DNA from: JBFWVD01 sp050246915
GTDB taxonomy: Bacteria > Actinomycetota > Acidimicrobiia > Acidimicrobiales > Ilumatobacteraceae
NCBI GenBank assembly: GCA_050246915.1
Contig: JBFWVD010000062.1
Coordinates: 1-26,642 of the forward strand
DNA: 26,642 nt
Direction of reading: 5' to 3'
In this document: in pieces, positions 7,817 through 15,174 of the stretch
Layout of the letters: each line of letters begins with the position of its first letter
How positions within the stretch are numbered: the first letter of the stretch is position 1
The notes under the pieces: generated by a model
Database searches by the model: none
What the model was told of the DNA's origin: nothing
The model's input: only the letters and a program-made list of their open reading frames with translations
Made by a program: the position numbers and the translations under genes

Positions 7817-8844
7817 GACGGCGATCCGTCGAGGTCGGTCCGTAACACCAGCGCGCCCGCGGGTCCATCGATGGGGGCTCCACAACGCGCCGCGGCAAGG
7901 CGACGACCGAGATCTTGTCGTCCGATCACCACGGCCCGCACCGGTGTCGACTCGAGGGTGATGAGCTCCACACCGTGGCCCCGGCTGAGCAGATCGGTGC
8001 ACAGGCCCATGGCCCGCGACGCCACCCGTTCCGCACCCGATCCTGGCTCGCTTCCGAGGTCGACCACCACGGTGAGACGAGAGGTCGTGCCGGCGGAGAG
8101 ATCCCGCACCATCATCCGCCCGGTCCGCGCCGTCGCGGGCCAGTTCACCATGCGGCGCGGATCGCCGGGGACGTACTCACGAACACCGCGGGGTAGCTCG
8201 TCGGATCGCACACCGGCGCGTTCGGGATCAATGGTCAATGCGGGGAGGACGCGATGCGCCATCGGGTCGGGCGCGGGCGCCACGTACACAGGCTCGGGGA
8301 GTTGCACCAACGCCCGTCGGGAAACGGCGATGAGCCCGAGCGGCGCACGAACCATGAACTCGAACTCGGCGGCGACGAACACGCCGCGGTGATCGGGCAC
8401 CACGTCGAGCGATCCGGTCTCGGGAGCGTCCACCCGCACCCACGGTGCCCCGCTGATCGAGGACGCCCGCACCAAACTGCGACCGGCCGGCGCTCGCACC
8501 GTGACACGCAGCGGATCGCTGCGCCCCACCATGGCGTCATTCGGGGCGATCACTTCGATGTCGATGCGGCGGAGCGCGAAGAACGACAACAGCCCGTCCA
8601 TGAACGTCACCGCGACCAGCCCGACCACCAGCACCCACATCCAGGCCGATCCGCTGCGTCCCCACACCTGCGCACCGGCCACCGCCAACAACAAGGTGAG
8701 GCCACCGGCGGTGGTGAGTCGTGGTCCACGGCGCGACAACCGCGGTTGCACCGTCAATTGTTCCTGACGCGCGTCGCGCGCGGGCTCCTGCCGACGCGGC
8801 AGTGGGTCCTCGACGGCGGGCGCTGTCTCGATGGGGTCGGCCAC
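7813..8844 (-). CDS. DUF58 domain protein of the MoxR cluster
   Basis: The protein has two membrane helices near its N-terminus (LTTAGGLTLLLAVAGAQVW and the following WMWVLVVGLVAVTFMDGLL), then a beta-rich region, and the DUF58 signature LPRGVREYVPGDPRRMVNW followed by PATARTG, then a von Willebrand-A-like segment starting LTVVVDLGSEPG. DUF58 proteins are thought to work with MoxR ATPases in assembling or activating partner proteins, but the mechanism is not established. I chose GTG 8844, four bases after the moxR stop, giving 343 residues; ATG 8883 would add 13 residues and overlap moxR by 35 bases. The stop overlaps the transglutaminase start. Confidence 0.88.
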   Translation of the reverse strand: MADPIETAPAVEDPLPRRQEPARDARQEQLTVQPRLSRRGPRLTTAGGLTLLLAVAGAQVWGRSGSAWMWVLVVGLVAVTFMDGLLSFFALRRIDIEVIAPNDAMVGRSDPLRVTVRAPAGRSLVRASSISGAPWVRVDAPETGSLDVVPDHRGVFVAAEFEFMVRAPLGLIAVSRRALVQLPEPVYVAPAPDPMAHRVLPALTIDPERAGVRSDELPRGVREYVPGDPRRMVNWPATARTGRMMVRDLSAGTTSRLTVVVDLGSEPGSGAERVASRAMGLCTDLLSRGHGVELITLESTPVRAVVIGRQDLGRRLAAARCGAPIDGPAGALVLRTDLDGSPS

Positions 8845-8848
8845 GGGC

Positions 8849-9769
8849 TCAGCCCACCGGCACGCGAACCTGGCCGAGCGCATCGGCCACTGCTGCTTCG
8901 CCCGACCGGTTGCCCAGTGCCACGACCCGATGGGCGAGCACAACCGGCGCAGCGCGTTGCACATCGTCGGGAGCCACGAAGTTGCGACCGGCCAGCACGG
9001 CGATCGCCCGTGCCACGCGACCGAGCACCAAACTGGCCCGCGGGCTCGGGCCCAGTGCCAGCGAGGGATGGGCGCGCAGCGCGGTGACGACGTCGAGCAA
9101 ATAGTCGGCGACCGGGGCCGACAGATGCAGCGCCGCCACCTCGGCTTGCACCGCCGACAGTTGCGCGGGCGTGATGACCGGCGTCAGCAACGCCAATTGC
9201 GGCTCGCCGCCTTCGCCGAGCAACAACCCGCGCTCGGTGGCACGGTCGGGCAGACCGATGGTGAGGCGCACCGCGAATCGATCGCGCTGGCCATCACCGA
9301 GGGGGAAGGTGCCGACGTCGCCGAGGGGATTCTGGGTGGCGATGACCACGAACGGATCGGGCACCCGGTACGTGGTGCCATCGGCGGTGACCTGTCGCTC
9401 GGCCATGGCTTCGAGCAACGCAGATTGCGCGCGTGGGGTAGCCCGATTGATCTCGTCGACCAGCACGACGTTCGCGAACAACGGACCCGGCCGGAACTTC
9501 CAAGCCGAGGTGCCCTGATCGAACACGGTCACACCGGTGATGTCGGTGGGGAGCAGATCGGCGGTGCCCTGGATGCGGCCGGCCGAGCCGCCGATGGCCC
9601 TGGCCAGCGATTTGGCCAGCAGGGTCTTACCGACACCCGGCGAGTCCTCCACCAGGACGTGGCCGCCGGCGAGCACCGCGGCCACCGTCAGCTCGACGAC
9701 CTCCCGCTTGCCCACCAGGGCCTGTGACAGCGCGTCACGAAGGGCGGAAGCGACTTGGACAGCGGACAT
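8849..9769 (-). CDS. moxR: MoxR family AAA+ ATPase
   Basis: This 306-residue AAA+ protein has Walker A EDSPGVGKT (residues 41-49), the MoxR block RIQGTADLLPTDITG, Walker B VVLVDEINRA (Asp105/Glu106), sensor 1 VIATQNP and, further on, GPSPRASLVLGRVARAIA, which holds the sensor 2 region. MoxR ATPases act as chaperone-like partners of von Willebrand-A proteins such as DUF58 proteins. It heads the three-gene cluster. ATG 9769 is chosen because it gives the normal family N-terminus and has a TACATT box seven bases upstream; the open extension to 9823 has no family resemblance. Confidence 0.93.
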   Translation of the reverse strand: MSAVQVASALRDALSQALVGKREVVELTVAAVLAGGHVLVEDSPGVGKTLLAKSLARAIGGSAGRIQGTADLLPTDITGVTVFDQGTSAWKFRPGPLFANVVLVDEINRATPRAQSALLEAMAERQVTADGTTYRVPDPFVVIATQNPLGDVGTFPLGDGQRDRFAVRLTIGLPDRATERGLLLGEGGEPQLALLTPVITPAQLSAVQAEVAALHLSAPVADYLLDVVTALRAHPSLALGPSPRASLVLGRVARAIAVLAGRNFVAPDDVQRAAPVVLAHRVVALGNRSGEAAVADALGQVRVPVG

Positions 9770-9776
9770 CGCAGCC

Positions 9777-9782
9777 AATGTA
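9777..9782 (-). promoter_or_regulatory. Candidate -10 box TACATT for moxR
   Basis: On the minus strand TACATT is followed by seven bases (ggctgcg) and the moxR ATG, the spacing expected for a leaderless transcript. It lies in the 75-bp gap behind psuG and suggests that the moxR cluster has its own promoter. Confidence 0.5.
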
Positions 9783-9844
9783 CGGGAGAACGGGCGCTTT
9801 GGACACGGCGGGGGCGAAACCAAGGTGCGGCCGTGACCACTCCA

Positions 9845-10750
9845 TCACGCGCCGGCGTGCACCGCTACGGCGATCCGCGCGGCGACCGCGGCGTTGTTCT
9901 CGGCCAGGGCCAAGTTGGCCGGGATGCTGCGGCCCTCGGTGGCGACGGCCAAGCGGCCGAGGACGAACGGCGTGAGGGCCGCACCGGTGACGCCGGCATG
10001 CTCGGCATCGGCCAGAGCGCCGTCGATCGCCGCGGTCAGATCGGCGGCCGGAAGCTCATCGGCCACCGGGATGGGCACGGTCACGAGCACGCCACTGGCG
10101 CTACGGCTGCGGTTGGCGAACACCGCTGCGGCCTCGGCCGTGGTCTCGACCCGATGGGGCACGCTCACACCCGACGAGCGCGTGTAGAACGCGGGGAACC
10201 AATCGTGTTGCCATCCGAGCACCGGCACGCCGACGGTCTCGAGGTACTCGAGCGTGCGGGGCAGATCGAGGAATGCCTTGGCTCCCGCGCACACACAGAT
10301 GACCGGATGATGGGCGAGTGCGTCGAGATCGGCGCTGATGTCGCCGGTGATCTCCGCACCGCGATGCACACCGCCGATGCCGCCCGTCGCGAACACTCGC
10401 ACACCGGCCCGGGCGGCCAACGCCAACGATGCCGACACCGTCGTCGCACCGACGCTCCACTGCTGAGCGATGGCCACGGCGAGGTCGCGTTCGGCCGCCT
10501 TGCGGGCCTCGCCGTCGAGGACGCGCCCCCAATCGGCGACGTCCACACCCACGCGGGCCACACCGTCGAGCACGACGGTGAGAGCGGGCACGGCGCCGTG
10601 CGATCGGATCACTGCGTCGCAACGCTCGAGCGCCGCGCGGTTGTGGGGTCGAGGCAAGCCGAGCGTCGAAAAGATGGTGGTCTCGAGAGCGACGACCGGT
10701 GCACCGACGGCAAGCGCGGCGGCGACCTCGGCAGAGAGTTGGACCTGCAT
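9845..10750 (-). CDS. psuG: Pseudouridine-5'-phosphate glycosidase
   Basis: This 301-residue enzyme splits pseudouridine 5'-phosphate into uracil and ribose 5-phosphate. Family landmarks are present and evenly offset from the E. coli enzyme: Glu23 in VVALETTIFS, Lys84 in the GEARKAAERDL loop, His129 in ATGGIGGVHRG, Asp141 in DISADL and the Schiff-base Lys158 in CVCAGAKAFLDLP. TLEYLET and ENNAAVAARIA are also typical. ATG 10750 shares its A with the last base of the psuK stop (TGATG), so the kinase and glycosidase are coupled; the open frame upstream to 11230 runs inside psuK. Its natural substrate is the product of PsuK. Confidence 0.93.
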   Translation of the reverse strand: MQVQLSAEVAAALAVGAPVVALETTIFSTLGLPRPHNRAALERCDAVIRSHGAVPALTVVLDGVARVGVDVADWGRVLDGEARKAAERDLAVAIAQQWSVGATTVSASLALAARAGVRVFATGGIGGVHRGAEITGDISADLDALAHHPVICVCAGAKAFLDLPRTLEYLETVGVPVLGWQHDWFPAFYTRSSGVSVPHRVETTAEAAAVFANRSRSASGVLVTVPIPVADELPAADLTAAIDGALADAEHAGVTGAALTPFVLGRLAVATEGRSIPANLALAENNAAVAARIAVAVHAGA

Positions 10751-11598
10751 CAGCCCAGTGTGGCACCAGGACTGCGCAGAACCCGTTGAGCGAGGCCGTG
10801 ACCAGCCCGCACCGCATCGCCCCAGTCGTGCCCCTCGAGTCGGGCGCCGATGACCCCTGCAGCAAAAGCATCGCCGGCGCCGGTGGAATCGATCGGCTCG
10901 ATCGCGTTGCCCACCGCGACGATCAGGTCCGCCTCGCCGCAGCGCCGCACCATCGCAGGATCGGGCCCGTGCTTGACGATGATGACATCGGCGGGCCAGC
11001 GCCCCGCCAACGTGGCGTCCTCTTCGGCGTTGGCGAACAGCACGTCGGGCGATCCGATCGCATCGGCGATGAGCCCGGCCGCCTGCTCGACCCCGAACGA
11101 GGCGAGCAGGCTCGACGACGAGGCGTCGATGCTGATCGGGATGGAACGCCGACGGGCTTCGGCCATGAGGGCGAACGTGGTGGCGCCCAGGGGCTCGACC
11201 TCGAGCGAATAGAACGGAACGTGCAACCACCTCACCGCGTCGAGCCAGTGCATCGGCACATCGGTGAGATCCCGGGCCGCGCCGCGGTCGGTGATCATGG
11301 TTCGCTCGCCATCGCCGGACACCAAGATCACGATCGTCCCGGTGCGCCCGACCCTCTGGACCTTCACGTCAACCCCGATTGACGTCATCTCCTCGGTGAG
11401 TGCCCAGCCACCAAGGTCATCGCCGAGCGCGCCGATGAACCTCGACGGGGTGCCGACGGCCGCCGCGAAGTAGGCGACGTTGGCAGCGCTGCCGCCGCGA
11501 CGGCGGCTGATGACCGCCGTGGTGTCGGCGCCATGGGTGATCTCGCCGTCGGGCCAGATCACGATGTCCTCGCACAGGTCGCCGATGCAGCACAGCAC
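10750..11598 (-). CDS. psuK: PfkB family kinase, probable pseudouridine kinase
   Basis: This 282-residue PfkB-fold kinase starts with GTG (CIGDLCEDIVIWPDG), has the RGGSAANVAYFAAAVG nucleoside/sugar-binding region, and ends with the PfkB signature DSTGAGDAFAAGVIGARL, whose Asp243 is the catalytic base. The fold alone does not define the substrate; the overlap with psuG is the main reason for calling it pseudouridine kinase, which makes pseudouridine 5'-phosphate. It begins 15 bases after the anti-sigma gene with no clear Shine-Dalgarno site, so it probably relies on read-through from the sigma operon. A ribokinase-like activity on another nucleoside is the alternative. Confidence 0.85.
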   Translation of the reverse strand: MLCCIGDLCEDIVIWPDGEITHGADTTAVISRRRGGSAANVAYFAAAVGTPSRFIGALGDDLGGWALTEEMTSIGVDVKVQRVGRTGTIVILVSGDGERTMITDRGAARDLTDVPMHWLDAVRWLHVPFYSLEVEPLGATTFALMAEARRRSIPISIDASSSSLLASFGVEQAAGLIADAIGSPDVLFANAEEDATLAGRWPADVIIVKHGPDPAMVRRCGEADLIVAVGNAIEPIDSTGAGDAFAAGVIGARLEGHDWGDAVRAGHGLAQRVLRSPGATLG

Positions 11599-11613
11599 GT
11601 CGGGGTGTCTAGC

Positions 11614-12384
11614 TCAGATGAGGTCTCCCGCAGCCAACGCTGGTTGCGCCGACACGGGCACACCGCCTCGGGCCTCGTCGGTGAGAACCAAGGTGGCCAG
11701 AGCCTTGTCAGCTGGGAAGGCCACGACCTTGGGCGATGAGCCGAGCACGCCGAGGCTGATCACCTTGCCGTCGATGACACCCCACAGCTGGTAGGTGCGA
11801 TCGTCGGGCAGAGCCGGGAGATCGCTGGCCAACAGATAGCCCACACCGTCTTCGATGGCGACCTGCACCGCGTAGTTCCCCGCCGTCGACACCAACCGCG
11901 CCTTGCGGGCGGTCGGATCGGCGAGGGCTTCGATGGCAGCGGCATTGAGCTGACTGTTCGATGCGCTCTTGCGATAGCGATCGAGTTGGTTGCTCTGATC
12001 GACAACCTTCACCCCGAGCACCGCAATGGCGGCCACCGCCGCCACGGCCGCACCGGTGAACAACGCGGTGATGCCCTGACGACGGCGGCGGGTCTGACGC
12101 AGCTGCTCGGGTGAGCGGCGCTTGTCGAGCGACAACACCGGGGCGAGGACCGTCTCTGGAGCGGGAGCTCGCTCCTCGAGCGACGAGGCGATGCGATCCC
12201 ACAGTCCCACCGGAGCGGGGGCCCCGGAGAATGCCAGCATCGTGGCGACCTCACGATGCTCGGCCACCTCGGCACGCGCCCGCGGGTTGTTGGCGAGGTA
12301 TGCGTCGATGGCGACACGTTCGTGGTCGTCGACAGCATCGAGGGCATAGGCCCCCAGCAGCGAGTCCAGCTCGTCGGCGTTCAC
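11614..12384 (-). CDS. RskA-type anti-sigma factor
   Basis: This 256-residue protein has an N-terminal cytoplasmic domain (LLGAYALDAVDDHERVAIDAYL, residues about 8-50), a linker, one membrane helix (about residues 105-125, ITALFTGAAVAAVAAIAVLG) and an extracytoplasmic domain with the RskA-C pattern (YQLWGVIDGKVISLGVL). It should hold the adjacent ECF sigma factor inactive until a signal triggers its cleavage. The zinc-binding HxxxCxxC of many anti-sigma domains is absent: no cysteine occurs in the N-terminal domain, as in RskA itself. The GTG start at 12384 overlaps the sigma stop by four bases (GTGA), which favours equimolar synthesis. Confidence 0.88.
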   Translation of the reverse strand: MNADELDSLLGAYALDAVDDHERVAIDAYLANNPRARAEVAEHREVATMLAFSGAPAPVGLWDRIASSLEERAPAPETVLAPVLSLDKRRSPEQLRQTRRRRQGITALFTGAAVAAVAAIAVLGVKVVDQSNQLDRYRKSASNSQLNAAAIEALADPTARKARLVSTAGNYAVQVAIEDGVGYLLASDLPALPDDRTYQLWGVIDGKVISLGVLGSSPKVVAFPADKALATLVLTDEARGGVPVSAQPALAAGDLI

Positions 12385-13010
12385 GACAACTCTCCCATCC
12401 CCACCAGGTGGAGCTCGCTGCGAAGACGGCGCAGCCCGACGCGGATCCGGCTCTTGATCGTTCCTTCGGGAGCGCCGAGCCGGGCGGCTACCTCGCGATA
12501 GGTGTAACCACCGAAGTACGCGAGCTCGATCGCTTCGCGCTCGTCCTCGGGGATCGCTGCCAGGGCGGTGCGCACCTGATCGGCAGTGGTGAGATCCCAG
12601 ATCTCGTGCTCGAGGTCGTATCCGGCGGTGGCGGTGGTCCGGGCGTCGCGATCTTCGCGATTGCGGCGGGATGTCTCGCTGCGCAGGATGTCGACCGAGC
12701 GTCCGTGGGTGTGGGCCAGCAGGAAGCTGCGGAGGCTGCCACGCTCGGGGTCGAAGCGGTCAGCGTCGTTCCACAGGCGCAGGAAGACCTCCTGCACTAC
12801 TTCTTCGGCGAGCTGCGCATCGTTGAGCAGCCGTCTGGCCAGGCCGTGTACCGCACCGGCGTGACGCCGGTACGCCTCGGCCAGCGCTTCGGACTGATAG
12901 CGGCCGATGGCCACCACCAGAGCGGAGTCTGAGCACTCGGAATAGTCCCTCACGACCACCTCTACGTTGCCGTTCGCAGCCTGGATGACAACTCGCCGGG
13001 TCCCGGTCAC
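12381..13010 (-). CDS. ECF RNA polymerase sigma factor (SigK/SigL-like)
   Basis: The protein has sigma region 2 (ALAEAYRRHAGAVHGLARRLL, then QEVFLRLWNDADRFDPERGS with the -10-recognition part) and region 4 (AIPEDEREAIELAYFGGYTYREVAARLG, then PEGTIKSRIRVGLRRLR, the -35 helix-turn-helix). It binds core RNA polymerase and directs a small regulon; its partner anti-sigma factor follows with a GTGA overlap. The outermost start is GTG 13010 (209 residues), but that start sits four bases after a hairpin. An in-frame GTG at 12953, preceded by GAGGTGGTC, gives 190 residues and a more family-like N-terminus, so the start is uncertain. Confidence 0.9.
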   Translation of the reverse strand: MTGTRRVVIQAANGNVEVVVRDYSECSDSALVVAIGRYQSEALAEAYRRHAGAVHGLARRLLNDAQLAEEVVQEVFLRLWNDADRFDPERGSLRSFLLAHTHGRSVDILRSETSRRNREDRDARTTATAGYDLEHEIWDLTTADQVRTALAAIPEDEREAIELAYFGGYTYREVAARLGAPEGTIKSRIRVGLRRLRSELHLVGMGELS

Positions 13011-13035
13011 CAGTCTGGCGCCTGCGCCAGTCTGG
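13010..13035. repeat. Two copies of CCAGTCTGG flanking a GC-rich dyad
   Basis: CCAGTCTGG, itself nearly palindromic, occurs at 13010-13018 and 13027-13035, 17 bp apart. Between and overlapping them is the dyad CTGGCGC-CT-GCGCCAG (13015-13021 and 13024-13030). The first copy touches the outermost GTG start of the sigma gene. The layout resembles a tandem operator or a translation-blocking hairpin. Confidence 0.6.
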
Positions 13036-13071
13036 AGTCTGCGTACACGAGTGGTGTACGCAGACTCCAGA
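13031..13071. repeat. Perfect 18-bp inverted repeat with 5-nt loop
   Basis: The arm TCTGGAGTCTGCGTACAC (13031-13048) is exactly complementary to 13054-13071, with GAGTG between them. It lies in the leader of the sigma gene, or in the trailer of the methyltransferase gene. No T-run follows on either strand, so a classical terminator is not indicated. It could be an RNA hairpin or a protein-binding dyad. Confidence 0.85.
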
Positions 13072-13114
13072 GTTCCCGGCTGGGCCGAACCGCCGCGTGC
13101 CTCGAGCGAACTTG

Positions 13115-13149
13115 GGAGTCAGATTGCGGAATTTCCATAACCTGACTCC
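13115..13149. repeat. Inverted repeat GGAGTCAG / CTGACTCC
   Basis: GGAGTCAG (13115-13122) pairs with CTGACTCC (13142-13149) over a 19-base spacer that contains the small palindrome GGAATTTCC. The arms differ from the core of the 13031-13071 repeat (GGAGTCTG / CAGACTCC) at one base per arm, so the two dyads look related. Confidence 0.6.
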
Positions 13150-13173
13150 ACAGTGGCACCGGTGCCACAGTGG
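13148..13173. repeat. 26-bp palindrome behind the methyltransferase gene
   Basis: The half-site CCACAGTGGCACC is followed immediately by its near-perfect complement; only one symmetric pair (A/A at 13152 and 13169) fails. The motif CCACAGTGGCA also reads as a direct repeat (13148-13158, 13166-13176). It begins eight bases past the methyltransferase stop and may be its transcript-end hairpin or an operator. No T-run is seen. Confidence 0.7.
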
Positions 13174-13180
13174 CAGACCC

Positions 13181-14416
13181 TCAGCGGGTGAAGGTGGAGA
13201 CGATCTCCACGTGAGAGGTGTGGGGAAACACGGGCAGCACCTGCGCGTCGTTCAGCACGTAGCCATGTTCCATCAGCAGCGCCGTGTCGCGGGCCATCGA
13301 CGCCGCGTCGCACGACACCAGGATGATCCGGCCCGCCCCTGACGCAACCAGGGTTGACGCGGCGCTGCGGCCGAGGCCCGGTCGGGCCGGATCGGCGATG
13401 ATCACATCCGCCGGGTCGACCCGCCACTTGGCGACGTCCCCGGTGATGATCTTGACGCCCGTGCCCGCCAGGTTCCGGCGGGCATCGGCGGTGGCCGAGG
13501 CGTTCGATTCGATGAGCGTCCAACGCGCGCCGGGCACATCGGAGGCCAACGCCGCGGTGAACAGCCCCGCTCCCCCGTAGGCATCCACGATCCGCTCCGG
13601 CATCGCCTCGGTGAGCGGACCACGCACCGCGGCCACCAACAACTCCGCGGCATGGCGCGACGACTGGAAGAAGCTCCCCATCGACACCGACAACGTGGCC
13701 CCGGCGACGCGTTCGTGGACGACCGCGTCATCACCGACGAGCGCGTCTGTCGGCATGGCGCCCTTGCGGGATCGACCCACGATCGACACCGCTCGTTCTC
13801 CGGTGGCGTCGGCCACGCGCATGATCACCTCGGTGGCACCGGGCGCCCGCACCTTTCCGAGGAGATCTTCGAGCGCGGGATGCAACACCATGCAGTCGTT
13901 GACCGCGATGAGATGGTTGCTCCGGCGTCGGCGATAGGCGGGCCGCCCGTCGCCATACACGCCGAGTCGCACCGTGGTGCGGCCCCGCGAGATCGATGGA
14001 TCGACGGTGTCGAGCCCGGCGCGCACCGGCGCATCGGGGAGGCGAGCCAGGCGCGCCAGCCCGTCGCGCACGATGGCCACCTTCTGCTCGAGTTGATGGG
14101 CCGCATCGATGTGCTGCCAATCGCAGCCACCGCAGCCCAACTCGATCGACGGGCACGGAGGCGCGACCCGCCGCGACGACGGTGACGCGATCGACACGAT
14201 CGCCGCTCGGGCCAGGTCCTTGCGCACCTCGGTGATCTCGGCGGTGACCTGCTCGCCGGGCAGCACACCGGTCACGAACACCACCCGACCGCTGGCATGC
14301 CGAGCAAGCCCGTCGCCACCGGCCACCAACTTGTCGATGGTCAGATCCACGACATCGCCGAGGGCCACCGGCGGGCCGATCGCGCGGTCACGGCGGTCGG
14401 ACGCGTCATCGGACAT
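13181..14416 (-). CDS. TrmA/RlmD-family RNA (uracil-5)-methyltransferase
   Basis: This 411-residue protein has a TRAM-like N-terminal domain (LTIDKLVAGGDGLARHASGRVVFVTG), a Fe-S cysteine set (C88, C95 and C98 in CPSIELGCGGC, with NDCMVL later), a SAM-binding loop DAYGGAGLFTAALA, the DPARPGLG motif, the catalytic nucleophile Cys369 (LVSCDAASMARD; the family usually has SCN) and the general base Glu404 (SHVEIVSTF). It methylates C5 of a uridine in rRNA or tRNA; the exact site cannot be told from sequence. I take ATG 14416 as the start; GTG 14434 would add six residues. It is divergent from rpe. Confidence 0.9.
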   Translation of the reverse strand: MSDDASDRRDRAIGPPVALGDVVDLTIDKLVAGGDGLARHASGRVVFVTGVLPGEQVTAEITEVRKDLARAAIVSIASPSSRRVAPPCPSIELGCGGCDWQHIDAAHQLEQKVAIVRDGLARLARLPDAPVRAGLDTVDPSISRGRTTVRLGVYGDGRPAYRRRRSNHLIAVNDCMVLHPALEDLLGKVRAPGATEVIMRVADATGERAVSIVGRSRKGAMPTDALVGDDAVVHERVAGATLSVSMGSFFQSSRHAAELLVAAVRGPLTEAMPERIVDAYGGAGLFTAALASDVPGARWTLIESNASATADARRNLAGTGVKIITGDVAKWRVDPADVIIADPARPGLGRSAASTLVASGAGRIILVSCDAASMARDTALLMEHGYVLNDAQVLPVFPHTSHVEIVSTFTR

Positions 14417-14449
14417 CAGGTCAGGCTGCCACACCGTCTGAGCGCATCA

Positions 14450-14472
14450 CCCGTTCACCAAGCCCGTTCACC
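14450..14472 (+). repeat. Direct repeat CCCGTTCACC, two copies upstream of rpe
   Basis: CCCGTTCACC occurs at 14450-14459 and 14463-14472, 13 bp apart, just before the rpe -10 box. The second copy ends three bases before TACGAT, so neither sits at ideal -35 spacing. It may be a regulator site or chance. Confidence 0.4.
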
Positions 14473-14475
14473 CCC

Positions 14476-14481
14476 TACGAT
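14476..14481 (+). promoter_or_regulatory. Candidate -10 box TACGAT for rpe
   Basis: TACGAT is followed by exactly six bases (ctgggc) and the rpe ATG, the classic arrangement of an actinobacterial leaderless gene. No Shine-Dalgarno motif is present. Confidence 0.6.
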
Positions 14482-14487
14482 CTGGGC

Positions 14488-15165
14488 ATGGCCCGGCCCG
14501 TCCGCATCGTCCCGTCTGTGCTCCCCGCCGATTTCGCCAAGCTCGGCGCCGAGATCGAAGCGCTCGAAGCCGCGGGGGTGGACGACATCCAATGGGATGT
14601 GATGGACGGCCAGTTCGTCCCCAACCTCACGTTCGGCCCCGACATCATCGCCTCGGCACGCCGCCATGCCACGGTCCCGTTCGAAGCCCATCTCATGGTG
14701 TTCACCCCCGAGCGAATGGTCGAGCAATACCTCAAGGCCGGGTGCGAGCGGCTCATCATCCACACCGAGTCGACCATCCACCTCCATCGTGTACTGGCCG
14801 AGATCAACCGCCTCGGTGGCAAGGCCGCGGTGGCCATCAATCCGTCCACACCGGCCAACGCTGTGGGCGACGTGCTCGACCTCATCGACATGGTGCTGGT
14901 GATGACGGTCAACCCGGGATTCGGTGGACAGACCTACATCGCGTCGATGGAGCCCAAGATCGCCCGAGTGGCCGAACTCATCGATGCCAGCGGCTTCGAC
15001 GTCGACATCGAGGTGGACGGTGGCATCTCCGCCACCACGATCGCCGGCGCAGCCGCCGCCGGGGCGAACGTGTTCATCGCCGGCACGGGGCTGTTCAAGC
15101 ACCCCGGCGGTCTGGCCACTGCGGTGAAGGAATTGCGCGCCCTGGCCGAGGCCGCGCAGCGCTGA
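14488..15165 (+). CDS. rpe: Ribulose-phosphate 3-epimerase
   Basis: This 225-residue TIM-barrel enzyme interconverts D-ribulose 5-phosphate and D-xylulose 5-phosphate in the pentose phosphate and Calvin pathways. Clear motifs are IVPSVLPADFAKLG, WDVMDGQFVPNLTFGP, EAHLMV, VMTVNPGFGGQTYI and IEVDGGIS. The active-site metal is normally held by His35, Asp37, His68 and Asp177. Here Asp37, His68 and Asp177 are kept but residue 35 is Gln (DDIQWDVMDG), which may be a clade variant. The start is set by the family N-terminus and by a TACGAT box six bases upstream. It is convergent with addA, with only nine bases between stops. Confidence 0.95.
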   Translation: MARPVRIVPSVLPADFAKLGAEIEALEAAGVDDIQWDVMDGQFVPNLTFGPDIIASARRHATVPFEAHLMVFTPERMVEQYLKAGCERLIIHTESTIHLHRVLAEINRLGGKAAVAINPSTPANAVGDVLDLIDMVLVMTVNPGFGGQTYIASMEPKIARVAELIDASGFDVDIEVDGGISATTIAGAAAAGANVFIAGTGLFKHPGGLATAVKELRALAEAAQR

Positions 15166-15174
15166 CGCTCGCGA

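Noticed and set aside
7247..8392. Plus-strand open frame of 381 codons
   Set aside because: It crosses the junction of the DUF58 and transglutaminase genes on the other strand, and is a low-complexity His/Arg/Gln-rich shadow.
9755..10789. Plus-strand open frame of 344 codons
   Set aside because: It is antisense to psuG with all its active-site residues, and has no recognisable domain.
13031..13071. The 18-bp inverted repeat as an intrinsic terminator
   Set aside because: No run of T follows on either strand, and the next bases on the minus strand form another hairpin and then the sigma start.
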